Below, one piece after another: positions 18,894 through 27,632 of a stretch of 64,000 bases of DNA. The stretch is taken from positions 62,001-126,000 of the forward strand of contig JBGVED010000027.1 of the NCBI GenBank assembly GCA_045119835.1, written 5' to 3'. Under the pieces are notes generated by a model that was not told the origin of the DNA, searched no databases, and saw only the letters and a list, made by a program, of their open reading frames with translations. Made by a program: the position numbers and the translations under genes. The DNA comes from CALVUJ01 sp045119835. GTDB taxonomy: Bacteria; Bacillota_I; Bacilli_A; RFN20; DUOF01. Position 1 is the stretch's first letter; every line of letters starts with the position of its first letter.

Positions 18894-21800
18894 TTAACGA
18901 ATTGATTTATTTTTAGCAAGACTGCTCTTACCAGCAATTTGGTCAATGGTCATCGATGTAATTAAACGTTCAAAATTTTTGTCCTTTTGCATATCAGAAA
19001 GAAGTTGTTCATAATTACGGACATTAGGCAAGTTAAACACAACACTGTCCAAATTTTGCGTAATATTATTTTGAACACTCGAACCATTAGGAACATTGGC
19101 AGCATCCAATTTGAGAGAGTCTTTAATAAACTCTGCTGGGTTATTTGCCATATCCCAAATGTTACCACTTGCTTGTGCGTTAAGAACACTATCACCTTTA
19201 GCAATAGGAGTAAGAATAGCACCATCAGAAGGTCTAACAATAAACTCTTGACCATTTTCTTGTGTCCAAGCCAATTCATCATTTAAAAGTTTCTGCTTAC
19301 CAGAAGCATAACCACTAAGCTGTGTAAGTTTCAACCAACCTAAGTCGCCGTTACCCAAAGTTTTACCAGTACTAATATGATAAGGATGAGAACCCTTATT
19401 ATTAATATTGGTAATATATACTTGCTTTCCATGATTTTTAGAGCCCAGAGGTTTTTTGCCATAAGAGTCATAATAATATTGACCACTTATAAACTTAACC
19501 TTGTCACCAACTTGAACAAAACCATCTCCGAGAATAGGTGAACCATTCTTTTTCGGTGGCGTACTAGATGGTGTAGACTTAACTGGGTTTGCTTTTGTGG
19601 AAGGTGTAGTTTTAAGAGTTTCAACTTTCTTTGCTGCTTCTGCATTCAACGAAGCCACCATTGCAGCAACATTGACTTTTATGCTATTCAAAGCATCATT
19701 CGTAGTTGTATGTTTGTTTTGGAAGTCTTTACCATACAAATCCAAAACAGCCTTACCACTGCCATCAGCTGTCCATATGTCGCTCATTGCAGTAGATAAT
19801 TTTGTGCCAACAGCGTCAACTTCATTTTCGAGTGTAGTTTTAATGGTAACCCCATTAGCTACCAATTCTTTTGCTATAGCACCTTCAGCACCCAAAGCGG
19901 TTGTAATAGTGCCTTCTACACCAGCAGCGATATTAATTGCATCAATTACTTGTGCCAAAAGAGCATCAACGTTATCGAGGCGAGTATTCAGAATATTTTC
20001 ATATTCAAGGTAAAGTTCGTCAAGAAGAACGGACTGGTCGGTAATGAATTTATCATATTCCGACTCCTGTAAGTTTTCTTTGGCATCTTCTAAAGACACC
20101 TTGAGTTCTTGAACTTTTGCCTTTGCTTCTTCAGAATCATCTCCGCTATAAGCAGCCATTTGTTTCTCAAGTGAAGCAATTTCTTTAGTTTGTTCCTTAA
20201 CTTTCTTTTGATATTCGTAAAGGTCTCGCTCGCTTTCAAGTGCTTCGTTTTTCTTATCAATAAGTTCTTGCAGAGCGTCTAATTCAAGGTTGATACCTTC
20301 TTCAACCATATCACGAATAGCACCCTTTTCATCTTCAGCTGCGAGAATAGACTCTCTTTGTAACTCAACAAGTTCTCGTCTACGATTAACAAGCTCTTGG
20401 TCGTATGGGTCTTTTGCAATTTGCGAATCAAGTTTGGCAATCTCTTTGCCATACTCATCAGCAGCATACATATATGTATTATAATTTTGACCGTGCAGAC
20501 CCATCGTAGCCATACCCTTATCAGTTAATTTACCATTATCATCAAAGAGTTTATCAGAGCTCATCAGGTCGATTAAGAAATCTGCTTCCGCATTAACATC
20601 AGAAATGCGTTCTTGCATTAAATCAAACACTTGCCAATCTATATCACGCATAGAATTTGCGTATTCAATAAGAGCGGTATTACCTTCTTCAATTGCTTGG
20701 GTAACACCATCAATTTCAGAGCACATATCATACCAAGCTTGTGAACCCTTAACGATTGCACCACTTGCCACAGCACGGTCTCTTTCGGCAATTAAATCAG
20801 CTTGTTCTTTTCTTAATTGGACAATATTATTCTTTTCATTATCAACCAACGCTTGATAATATTCCTTGCTTACAATATGTCCTTTGGCTTCGGCTTGATT
20901 AATATACTCTTCAAGCATAGCTTCTGTATGTTCATAGCCCTGAAGAATACCATTGTATTGTGCTTGAATATTTTCAAAGCGTTGTGCATAAAGTTCTGCT
21001 TCGGTTTCTTTAAGTTCTGCTACGGCATCAATGCATTTTAAGAAAAGTTCATACCACTTTTGATACTCTTTTATCTTTTCGGCAGTATCTTCATTGGTAA
21101 TGGTGTTAATATCAAGTGTGCCCTCACGAACCTTTTTAGCCCATTTTTCATCTAAACCAACGGCGTTGGCTTGTGCCAAATATTTAGTCGCCGCATTGTT
21201 TTGGAGAGCAATCTCTTCACCAACTTTAGTAATTTCTTTGTTTAAAGCGGTATTTCTATCAGACCAACTCTTGTAAGTATTATTTACTGTTTTGTCGAGA
21301 TTATCAATTTCACGTTCTATACGTTCAATTGCGATAGAAATCCAGTCGAATGTTTCTTTAAATTTATCTTGTGAACCAACAGCAGAGCCTTCGACTTTGC
21401 CAGTTCCACCACCAGAACCACTTGAACCACTTGAACCACTGCTATTTGAATCCTTTGAAGTAGTAGTCGTAGTCGTCGTAGTAGTTGCCTTAGGCGTTTT
21501 CTTAGTAGTGGTTTTTGTAGTAGTAGTATATGTTTTCCCCCTAGTACCATCAGCGGCAACTTCGGTAATTTTTCCAATACCACCAGTACCTCGTGAGAAA
21601 GCAGTGCCCTCAACGAAAGCTTTTCCACGACCACCGCCAGAAGTCACTTTGCCATTAGCAAAGAGTTCTTCGGTCTGTTTATGGTTAAAAATAATATCGC
21701 CTTTACGATATTTAATAAACTCGGCACCAGTGTCACCAATAGTGTAATATCTTCCGTCTCTTACAAGGGTTTCACGACCTAACTCTCCGACAAGTGCGGT

Positions 21801-24800
21801 TCCAGAGTTTTTAGTTCCCCAACTACCTTGTTTAAAAGCTCTACCAACAGTGCCGTTAACATTGGCAGTACCATTAACTTCACCTTTACCATCTGGGTCA
21901 GCACCAGTTCTTTGATTGGCTTTGTTTTTACCGCCAGTCACAATAGTAGAGAAAACTTTCTTTATATTTGTTATAATATCAATAGTTTTCCCTTTTAAAC
22001 TATCTATAACATTTTGTAAAGTCCAAACCTTTTCTGCTTGACCCTTTGTATTAACCTTGGCATCAACCTCGTTGCCTTTCATATTAGCAACAGCAGCCTT
22101 AAGAGCTTCTACATCGCTATAACCAAGCGCTTCAGCAACGGCTTGAACTGTATTACCGTCCATATTAGCAATTGCCAAATCAAGACCTTCAACATCGCCT
22201 TTGCCAACAGCTTCGGCAATAGCTTGAATAGTCTTATCGTCAAGTCCTTCTAATTTAGACGATAAATCATCAACATCTTTAATGCCGAATGTTTCGGCAA
22301 TGATTTCAATGTTTGTTTCTCTTGATAATATTGGGTTTCCAAGACCATCAATAACTGCATTTTCAACTTTATCTTCAACATCAGATGTATCAACTTCGTT
22401 AGCTTCAACATCAATCTTATATTTCTTTTTAATAGTCTCTTGTTCGTCTTTAGACAAAAGCCCAGAATTAAGCAGAGCCAAATCTGCCAAAGTCTCAAGG
22501 TTCTTATCCATATTTGTTTGAATATCGAGAACAGTTGGTATTTTTACTTCGCCAGATTCAATCTTCTTTTGAACTTCTTCCCAGTTGTCATCTGCATCAA
22601 AGCCAAGTTTAACCTTTTTATCTTTGTCAAGTTCAGCAAAATACTTTGATATATCTTCAAGTTCGCCCTCGAACTTTTCTATATCCTCAATGTTTGCTTT
22701 TGGATTGAGTTTAAGCTGATTTAATGTTGCTACAGTGCGTCCATAGTTTTGAAGTTGTTCTAACGGTTCTTCAAATTCCTCATCTTCGACAGTTAAACCA
22801 ATACCATATTTTTCTTGAGTCAAAGTGTCAAGTTTTGCTTGAAGAGTGCTAACAATTTGCATAGCTTCTGTAGCACCTTTAGCATTAAAATTAAAAGTTC
22901 CATCTTTATTCCAAAAATCTGGGTCGTCCAAGATTTTATGGGCTTCTTCTAATTGAGTTTTAAGATTTTCAACGCTTGTAGTATTAAAATCAAAATTAAA
23001 ATCAGTTTTACCTATTGATTTCAAATATTCTGCGGCATTTCTTGCTTCTTTTTGTAAGTCGGCTAACTGTCTATAAGTACCGTCCATACTTACCACGAAA
23101 CCAGCATCATCAGCAGCACGAACCATTATTTGAACAAGTTCTTCACTAATACCCAATGCCTCAGCAATAGCTTCGTCACCACCAGCAACTTGGAAATCAA
23201 AAGCAATAATATTGCCATTTTTATCCCTTTTTACAACATCTTTTCCGCCAAATTTCTCTTCTTCTAATTGTCCTATAGCGTCTAAGAAATTGTAAACACC
23301 AGTATTAGTAGAATTACCATCTTCATCTACAGTAAAGAAATCACGAATACTATAACTTGTATTTTCAATTTCCTTACCTAATCTCTTATAGGCTGCTTTT
23401 TGTTTTTCAATACCAGCCGTACTTAAGTCTTCGCCAGTAAGTAATTCAAGAAATTCTATAGTACCGTCATCTAACCAACCACGAGAAATTTCATCATCTA
23501 TATTCTCAAAGCCTTCGATGACTTTTTCATACATATCTCGCTCTTGACCAGATTCTTCGGCAGCTAACCAGTCATTATACGCTGAAGTTAAACCTTCATA
23601 TTGAGCGGCTAATGTAGCAGCTTCGCTAATTTTGTGAGCGAGTGTCAATCTATCGTTATATATTCCTGCCTTTGCTTCATCACCACATATTTTAAGTTGC
23701 TCGCCAAGCTCATCGTATGTAGCTTTCATTTCATCTAAATCAGCGTTAACATCTTTTAACTTTTGTGAAGCATAAGCCTTTTCAAATTTATTAAATTCTC
23801 GTCTGTTAAGATGTATGCCATGAGATGTTTCTTCGAACATCGCTGACAAATCCCAACCTTGTTTTTCAAGTTCTGCATAGCGACTCTTTAAAGCTGCGAT
23901 TGACTCAGAAGACAAGCCGGCACCAGATACAGATTCCGCCATTGCGGCATTGAACGCTTCGATACCAGCAGCTTCAACTTCAAGATTTAAATCAAAAGTT
24001 AAACCTTGAAGCATCATTTCTCTTTTAAGAGCGGCTTTTACTTGTTCAATATTTTCTTTTAATGAGGTTTCTTCCAACTTTGGAATTACATCCCAAACCA
24101 CAGAAAGTTCTTCGGATGATAAACCTTCAATAAACGACTCATATTCTGGTTCAGATATATCAAAATATTCGCTACTAGCCAAACGCTCTCTTAATCGTTG
24201 ATATTCATCTACAAGACCGTCTTCGTTTAAGCCTATGCTTATCTTTATTTGAGTCCCAATTTCCTTATCTAACTTACCACTAGAAATTAATTGGTCAATT
24301 GTTTCCCCAGTGCTTACAAGACCATCAACATATTCTCCATAAGCAATCTCACCACCATTAAACTGAGTTTGTAAATCAAACGCAGCTTCGATTTTGGCAG
24401 CATGCTCACTATCAAAAGAATTGAGTTGGTCGAGCATATCATTAATATAAGTAGTAATACTAATATCTTTATCAGTAAGTTCTTTAAAGAACTCATAGTC
24501 AAAACTACTAACGATATTGTGTGCGATATTTTTCATAGTATCGCTCATATCATAATATGCTGAATCACTAATATCAAATGCATTACTTAAAGCAGCCGAT
24601 GCAATGCTCTTCATTCCATCAGTTTCAGATTCAAGATTAGAATAAAAATCATCTATGACTGACTTGATAATATCACGACTAACTTTGTTCTTGTCTTGTA
24701 GGTCTTCCGCCATAGTATGATAATTCGACCAACCTTTGGTATCAACTCCAGCTTCTTCTAATGCTTTTGTAATTTGGGCGGCACCGTGCTGACTTTGTAA

Positions 24801-26387
24801 CATTTCCAGAATTTCGTCTTCTGAGAGATTACCATTGAGCATTTTTTGTAATTTCTCTATTGTTGTAGAAGTCATCCTAGAGCCTGTCCAAATGTCAGTT
24901 TTTTCAGCATCTTTTACGACATTTTTAAAATCTTTTTGTATATCTCCAGCATTAGTAAGCACCTCATTGTTTTGTGCTTTAATTAATTTCTCATATGCTG
25001 TAGTAAGTTCCTCAACATTGCCTTTACAAGAAAGCAATGCATTACCTTGTTCATTATAACCAGATACAAGAGAGGGGATTTGGTCGGCAATTGCATTAAC
25101 AATGCTTTGGTATTCTGAATATTCATCTGCAGTCAAAGAAACATTTCTACCAAGATTATCGACACCTTTAGATAATTTCTCGTATTTAGAAATCATTGAA
25201 GATTCGTTAGAAGTATCGTAGTCGCCTTTAAGTTTTTGAAGTTCGTTATGTTGCTCTTTGAATTTAGAAGTGAGTTCTTCTACAGATTCGGCAAGTTCTT
25301 TTTTAGCATTAACCAATTTCATTATGCCAGAAATTGCCCAAGAAACCAGCATGCTTATACCCATAGTAAGCGCAGCATTTAATGCTGTGGTTGCTATTTG
25401 TAAACCAATTGTAGCAGCTTTAGCACCAATTAGAGATGTAATATAACCACCAAAAGACGCCTTTGCACCATTTAAGCCAGAAATATATTTTCCGAAAGAT
25501 GTATTAGAATTTGCCCATTGCATTCTAAGTGCTTCTTGTGATTTTACACTTAATGAATTGTATCGTGCAATTTTAGATTGCACCAATGCATATTTTTCAC
25601 CCAAACCAGAAAGTTGGGTACCAAATAATTGTATAGATTGGGCTTGTTTGTCAAAAGTAAAAAGTCCTTTATTTTTAAACAAAGACATTCCTGCAGCAAC
25701 AGTTCCTAAAATAGTAGGGAGTGTACCAACAGTATCTATGAGCTTAGTTATACCATCTACTAATTTTATTACTGCTTCAAGAGCGCCATGTAAGAAGTCA
25801 GAACTCAAGAATGCTTGAGAGAGACTTTGCCAAGATGCCTTAAGCTTAAGGATTTGAGCTTCAAGCGATTGTTGCCACTTTTCATGCTCACGCATAGCTG
25901 AACCAGCAGAGTTCATAGATGTCTCTAATGCTTCTCTGGCTGTGTCAAAGTTTGTCATTAAACTAGAAACTATATTACCTTGACGTTTACCAGCTATTAA
26001 TTCTGTAACTGTTGCTTGTTGGATGTCTGTTAAGTCTTTCCACTTAGCAGCAAGTTCATCCATAATTTTATATGTGGATTTAAATTGATTTGCTCCATCC
26101 ATGATATCAACGCCAGTTAAAGCGAGGATTTCAGAACGAAGTTTGGCAGTGGATTCTACCATACCATCGGTTTCAAGACCAGCTTCTTCGAGTTCAGTCT
26201 TTGCACCACGAATTCTCATGGAGATGGTCTTGAAGGCTGTACCAACAGCTGTTGGGTCTTGAACAACCGTATTTGCTGCTGTAATTAACGCAATACTTTC
26301 ATCAATCGTATTGTTTGCAGCCATGAGAGAGGAAGCTGAACGTTCGAGCGCTTCACCAATTCCTCCCGATGAAATAGCGAAATTATT
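18894..26387 (-). CDS. Tape measure protein, exon 2 (C-terminal 2497 residues)
   Basis: The C-terminal exon of the tail tape measure protein. It starts at AATAATTTC (NNFAISSGGIGEALERSASS...), directly after the 3' splice G at 26388. That text continues the family sequence broken off at ...DKFNEIG in exon 1. Visible parts: a transmembrane-prone stretch (~residues 310-350 of the exon), long coiled coils, a threonine/serine/glycine-rich linker near 21430-21540, further coiled coils, an SH3-like stretch (VGDKVKFISGQYYYDSYG...LGWLKL) near 19310-19530, and a conserved end (NVRNYEQLLSDM...SLAKNKSIR). On its own the frame would need TTG 26390 without a ribosome site, so it is not a separate gene. Confidence 0.9.
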   Translation of the reverse strand, partial: NNFAISSGGIGEALERSASSLMAANNTIDESIALITAANTVVQDPTAVGTAFKTISMRIRGAKTELEEAGLETDGMVESTAKLRSEILALTGVDIMDGANQFKSTYKIMDELAAKWKDLTDIQQATVTELIAGKRQGNIVSSLMTNFDTAREALETSMNSAGSAMREHEKWQQSLEAQILKLKASWQSLSQAFLSSDFLHGALEAVIKLVDGITKLIDTVGTLPTILGTVAAGMSLFKNKGLFTFDKQAQSIQLFGTQLSGLGEKYALVQSKIARYNSLSVKSQEALRMQWANSNTSFGKYISGLNGAKASFGGYITSLIGAKAATIGLQIATTALNAALTMGISMLVSWAISGIMKLVNAKKELAESVEELTSKFKEQHNELQKLKGDYDTSNESSMISKYEKLSKGVDNLGRNVSLTADEYSEYQSIVNAIADQIPSLVSGYNEQGNALLSCKGNVEELTTAYEKLIKAQNNEVLTNAGDIQKDFKNVVKDAEKTDIWTGSRMTSTTIEKLQKMLNGNLSEDEILEMLQSQHGAAQITKALEEAGVDTKGWSNYHTMAEDLQDKNKVSRDIIKSVIDDFYSNLESETDGMKSIASAALSNAFDISDSAYYDMSDTMKNIAHNIVSSFDYEFFKELTDKDISITTYINDMLDQLNSFDSEHAAKIEAAFDLQTQFNGGEIAYGEYVDGLVSTGETIDQLISSGKLDKEIGTQIKISIGLNEDGLVDEYQRLRERLASSEYFDISEPEYESFIEGLSSEELSVVWDVIPKLEETSLKENIEQVKAALKREMMLQGLTFDLNLEVEAAGIEAFNAAMAESVSGAGLSSESIAALKSRYAELEKQGWDLSAMFEETSHGIHLNRREFNKFEKAYASQKLKDVNADLDEMKATYDELGEQLKICGDEAKAGIYNDRLTLAHKISEAATLAAQYEGLTSAYNDWLAAEESGQERDMYEKVIEGFENIDDEISRGWLDDGTIEFLELLTGEDLSTAGIEKQKAAYKRLGKEIENTSYSIRDFFTVDEDGNSTNTGVYNFLDAIGQLEEEKFGGKDVVKRDKNGNIIAFDFQVAGGDEAIAEALGISEELVQIMVRAADDAGFVVSMDGTYRQLADLQKEARNAAEYLKSIGKTDFNFDFNTTSVENLKTQLEEAHKILDDPDFWNKDGTFNFNAKGATEAMQIVSTLQAKLDTLTQEKYGIGLTVEDEEFEEPLEQLQNYGRTVATLNQLKLNPKANIEDIEKFEGELEDISKYFAELDKDKKVKLGFDADDNWEEVQKKIESGEVKIPTVLDIQTNMDKNLETLADLALLNSGLLSKDEQETIKKKYKIDVEANEVDTSDVEDKVENAVIDGLGNPILSRETNIEIIAETFGIKDVDDLSSKLEGLDDKTIQAIAEAVGKGDVEGLDLAIANMDGNTVQAVAEALGYSDVEALKAAVANMKGNEVDAKVNTKGQAEKVWTLQNVIDSLKGKTIDIITNIKKVFSTIVTGGKNKANQRTGADPDGKGEVNGTANVNGTVGRAFKQGSWGTKNSGTALVGELGRETLVRDGRYYTIGDTGAEFIKYRKGDIIFNHKQTEELFANGKVTSGGGRGKAFVEGTAFSRGTGGIGKITEVAADGTRGKTYTTTTKTTTKKTPKATTTTTTTTTSKDSNSSGSSGSSGSGGGTGKVEGSAVGSQDKFKETFDWISIAIERIEREIDNLDKTVNNTYKSWSDRNTALNKEITKVGEEIALQNNAATKYLAQANAVGLDEKWAKKVREGTLDINTITNEDTAEKIKEYQKWYELFLKCIDAVAELKETEAELYAQRFENIQAQYNGILQGYEHTEAMLEEYINQAEAKGHIVSKEYYQALVDNEKNNIVQLRKEQADLIAERDRAVASGAIVKGSQAWYDMCSEIDGVTQAIEEGNTALIEYANSMRDIDWQVFDLMQERISDVNAEADFLIDLMSSDKLFDDNGKLTDKGMATMGLHGQNYNTYMYAADEYGKEIAKLDSQIAKDPYDQELVNRRRELVELQRESILAAEDEKGAIRDMVEEGINLELDALQELIDKKNEALESERDLYEYQKKVKEQTKEIASLEKQMAAYSGDDSEEAKAKVQELKVSLEDAKENLQESEYDKFITDQSVLLDELYLEYENILNTRLDNVDALLAQVIDAINIAAGVEGTITTALGAEGAIAKELVANGVTIKTTLENEVDAVGTKLSTAMSDIWTADGSGKAVLDLYGKDFQNKHTTTNDALNSIKVNVAAMVASLNAEAAKKVETLKTTPSTKANPVKSTPSSTPPKKNGSPILGDGFVQVGDKVKFISGQYYYDSYGKKPLGSKNHGKQVYITNINNKGSHPYHISTGKTLGNGDLGWLKLTQLSGYASGKQKLLNDELAWTQENGQEFIVRPSDGAILTPIAKGDSVLNAQASGNIWDMANNPAEFIKDSLKLDAANVPNGSSVQNNITQNLDSVVFNLPNVRNYEQLLSDMQKDKNFERLITSMTIDQIAGKSSLAKNKSIR

Positions 26388-27632
26388 CAAACTGTTACTT
26401 TCGGTTTGCCAAACCTACTGACTATATATTTATTTGTTAAATATATAGCGACAAGGTATTTCTACCTTATTCTCGTATTTCTTATATTTGGATTATAGTA
26501 CGAGTTCAGACTGAATCTTCACCCTCTTGTCTTATAAAAGAGTAGGGGAGTGGCGAAGGTTAATATGTTACCATATAAACCATTACAGTCGTTACGGATA
26601 AATAGTATTTGTAATTATTTCTTTTATTTCTTTATTTGTATTAAGATAATTTAATCTTAATAAATGTATATTATTATCTTTGCAATATTTATTTTTAATA
26701 TTATCTCTTATTTGAGTTTTTTCAAAACCATCAATTCCACCAAAGAAATCTATAGGTCTAAAATGTTGTTGTCCGTCATATTCAATTAGACATTTTAATG
26801 TTTTATCATCATTATAAATGGCAAAATCAAACGGCAATGTATAACGATGTTTGCAATCATCAAATCTCTTTTGTTTTTCATAATCTACATTTAATTCTTT
26901 TAAATAATTTTCGATTATTCTTTCTTTAGAAGAGTTGAGTTTGCACCCACAAGATGTTGTATGGTTTTCTATTACTTTCGCTGGTAACGCAATAAATTCT
27001 TTACCACACACAGGGCAGTCACAATACCACAACCATACACCGTGAGAATTTTTATATGCTCTTCTTTTTAGAATAACTCCAGAATCGGATATAACATTAG
27101 CAAAATCTTTTTCATTTGCTTGAGATACCATTTCAGATTGCAAACAGCCGCACGATTGGGTATGACAACTCACAACATCGGTTTTCGTTACCCTTGTAAT
27201 TTCGCCACAATCACATTCACAAATAGCAACAGAAGGTTTTACACTATAATCAATATCAATAATTGTTAATCTGCCATATTTATTGCCTATTTCGTTTGTG
27301 CGATTGTTTATTGTTCTATAGTGGTTGCTCATACACCCACACGAAACATTTTTTCTTTTTTGTAAATGGCTGGCACTAATAATGTGTTCGTTGCCACAAT
27401 CACATATACACTTGCAATGTGTATGTCTACCGCCATTATAATGATATAACATTTCGACAACAGTTAAATGTCCAAACTTTTGTCTTGTTAAATCTTTTCT
27501 TTGCAATTTAAGCCTCTTATTTTTATATATTTTACAAATACTAAGTCTTTCCACGGTCTGAACTGTCCCCAGCCTTTAACCGTTATAGCCACTTTCCGAC
27601 AATATATTACTATATTGCTAGGCAATTAATTT
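26388..27632 (-). mobile_element. Group I intron in the tape measure gene
   Basis: A 1245-nt insertion between GGT (end of exon 1) and AAT (start of exon 2). P1: exon TAGGT pairs with intron GCCTA (27617-27621), giving the U.G pair at the splice site. P2: CAATATA-GTAA-TATATTG. P3: AGTGGC (27588-27593) with GCCACT (26549-26554). P7: GACTG (26586-26590) with CAGTC (26509-26513), inside AAGATTCAGTC, close to the S consensus. A GTAA-capped hairpin between P7 and P3 resembles P7.1/P7.2 of subgroup IA. Further stems AAGGTA-GAAA-TACCTT and an 11-bp CTATATATTTA hairpin lie toward the 3' end, and the last base is G. The endonuclease gene lies in the P6 region. Confidence 0.87.
26592..27506 (-). CDS. 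Intron-encoded homing endonuclease (Vsr/EDxHD-like)
   Basis: A 304-residue protein inside the group I intron. Three tandem zinc-finger-like modules of the form CxCDCG...SCGC (roughly residues 30-60, 90-125 and 155-190) should bind DNA. The C-terminal ~110 residues have the Vsr-like nuclease pattern found in I-Bth0305I-type enzymes: SSKERIIENYLKELNVDYE, LPFDFAIYND, CLIEYDGQQHF, then RDNIKNKYCKDNNIHLLRLNY. It should cut intronless tape measure genes and so spread the intron. The frame opens at GTG 27554, but that stretch is needed for intron folding; TTG 27506 has AAGAGG six bases upstream. The stop codon lies against the P7 strand. Confidence 0.82.
   Translation of the reverse strand: MQRKDLTRQKFGHLTVVEMLYHYNGGRHTHCKCICDCGNEHIISASHLQKRKNVSCGCMSNHYRTINNRTNEIGNKYGRLTIIDIDYSVKPSVAICECDCGEITRVTKTDVVSCHTQSCGCLQSEMVSQANEKDFANVISDSGVILKRRAYKNSHGVWLWYCDCPVCGKEFIALPAKVIENHTTSCGCKLNSSKERIIENYLKELNVDYEKQKRFDDCKHRYTLPFDFAIYNDDKTLKCLIEYDGQQHFRPIDFFGGIDGFEKTQIRDNIKNKYCKDNNIHLLRLNYLNTNKEIKEIITNTIYP

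Noticed and set aside
21292..21747. Plus-strand frame of 151 codons opposite the tape measure
   Set aside because: It mirrors the threonine/serine-rich linker, giving a valine/proline-rich nonsense product with no ribosome site; other plus-strand frames in 1-53 kb are similar shadows.
27556..27563. GTTCAGAC (minus) before the endonuclease gene pairing with GTCTGAAC at 26504-26511 as P7
   Set aside because: The pairing is perfect, but the GACTG/CAGTC pairing sits at the normal position before P3' and beside the S-like sequence, so it fits group I order better. The other may be chance or an alternative fold.
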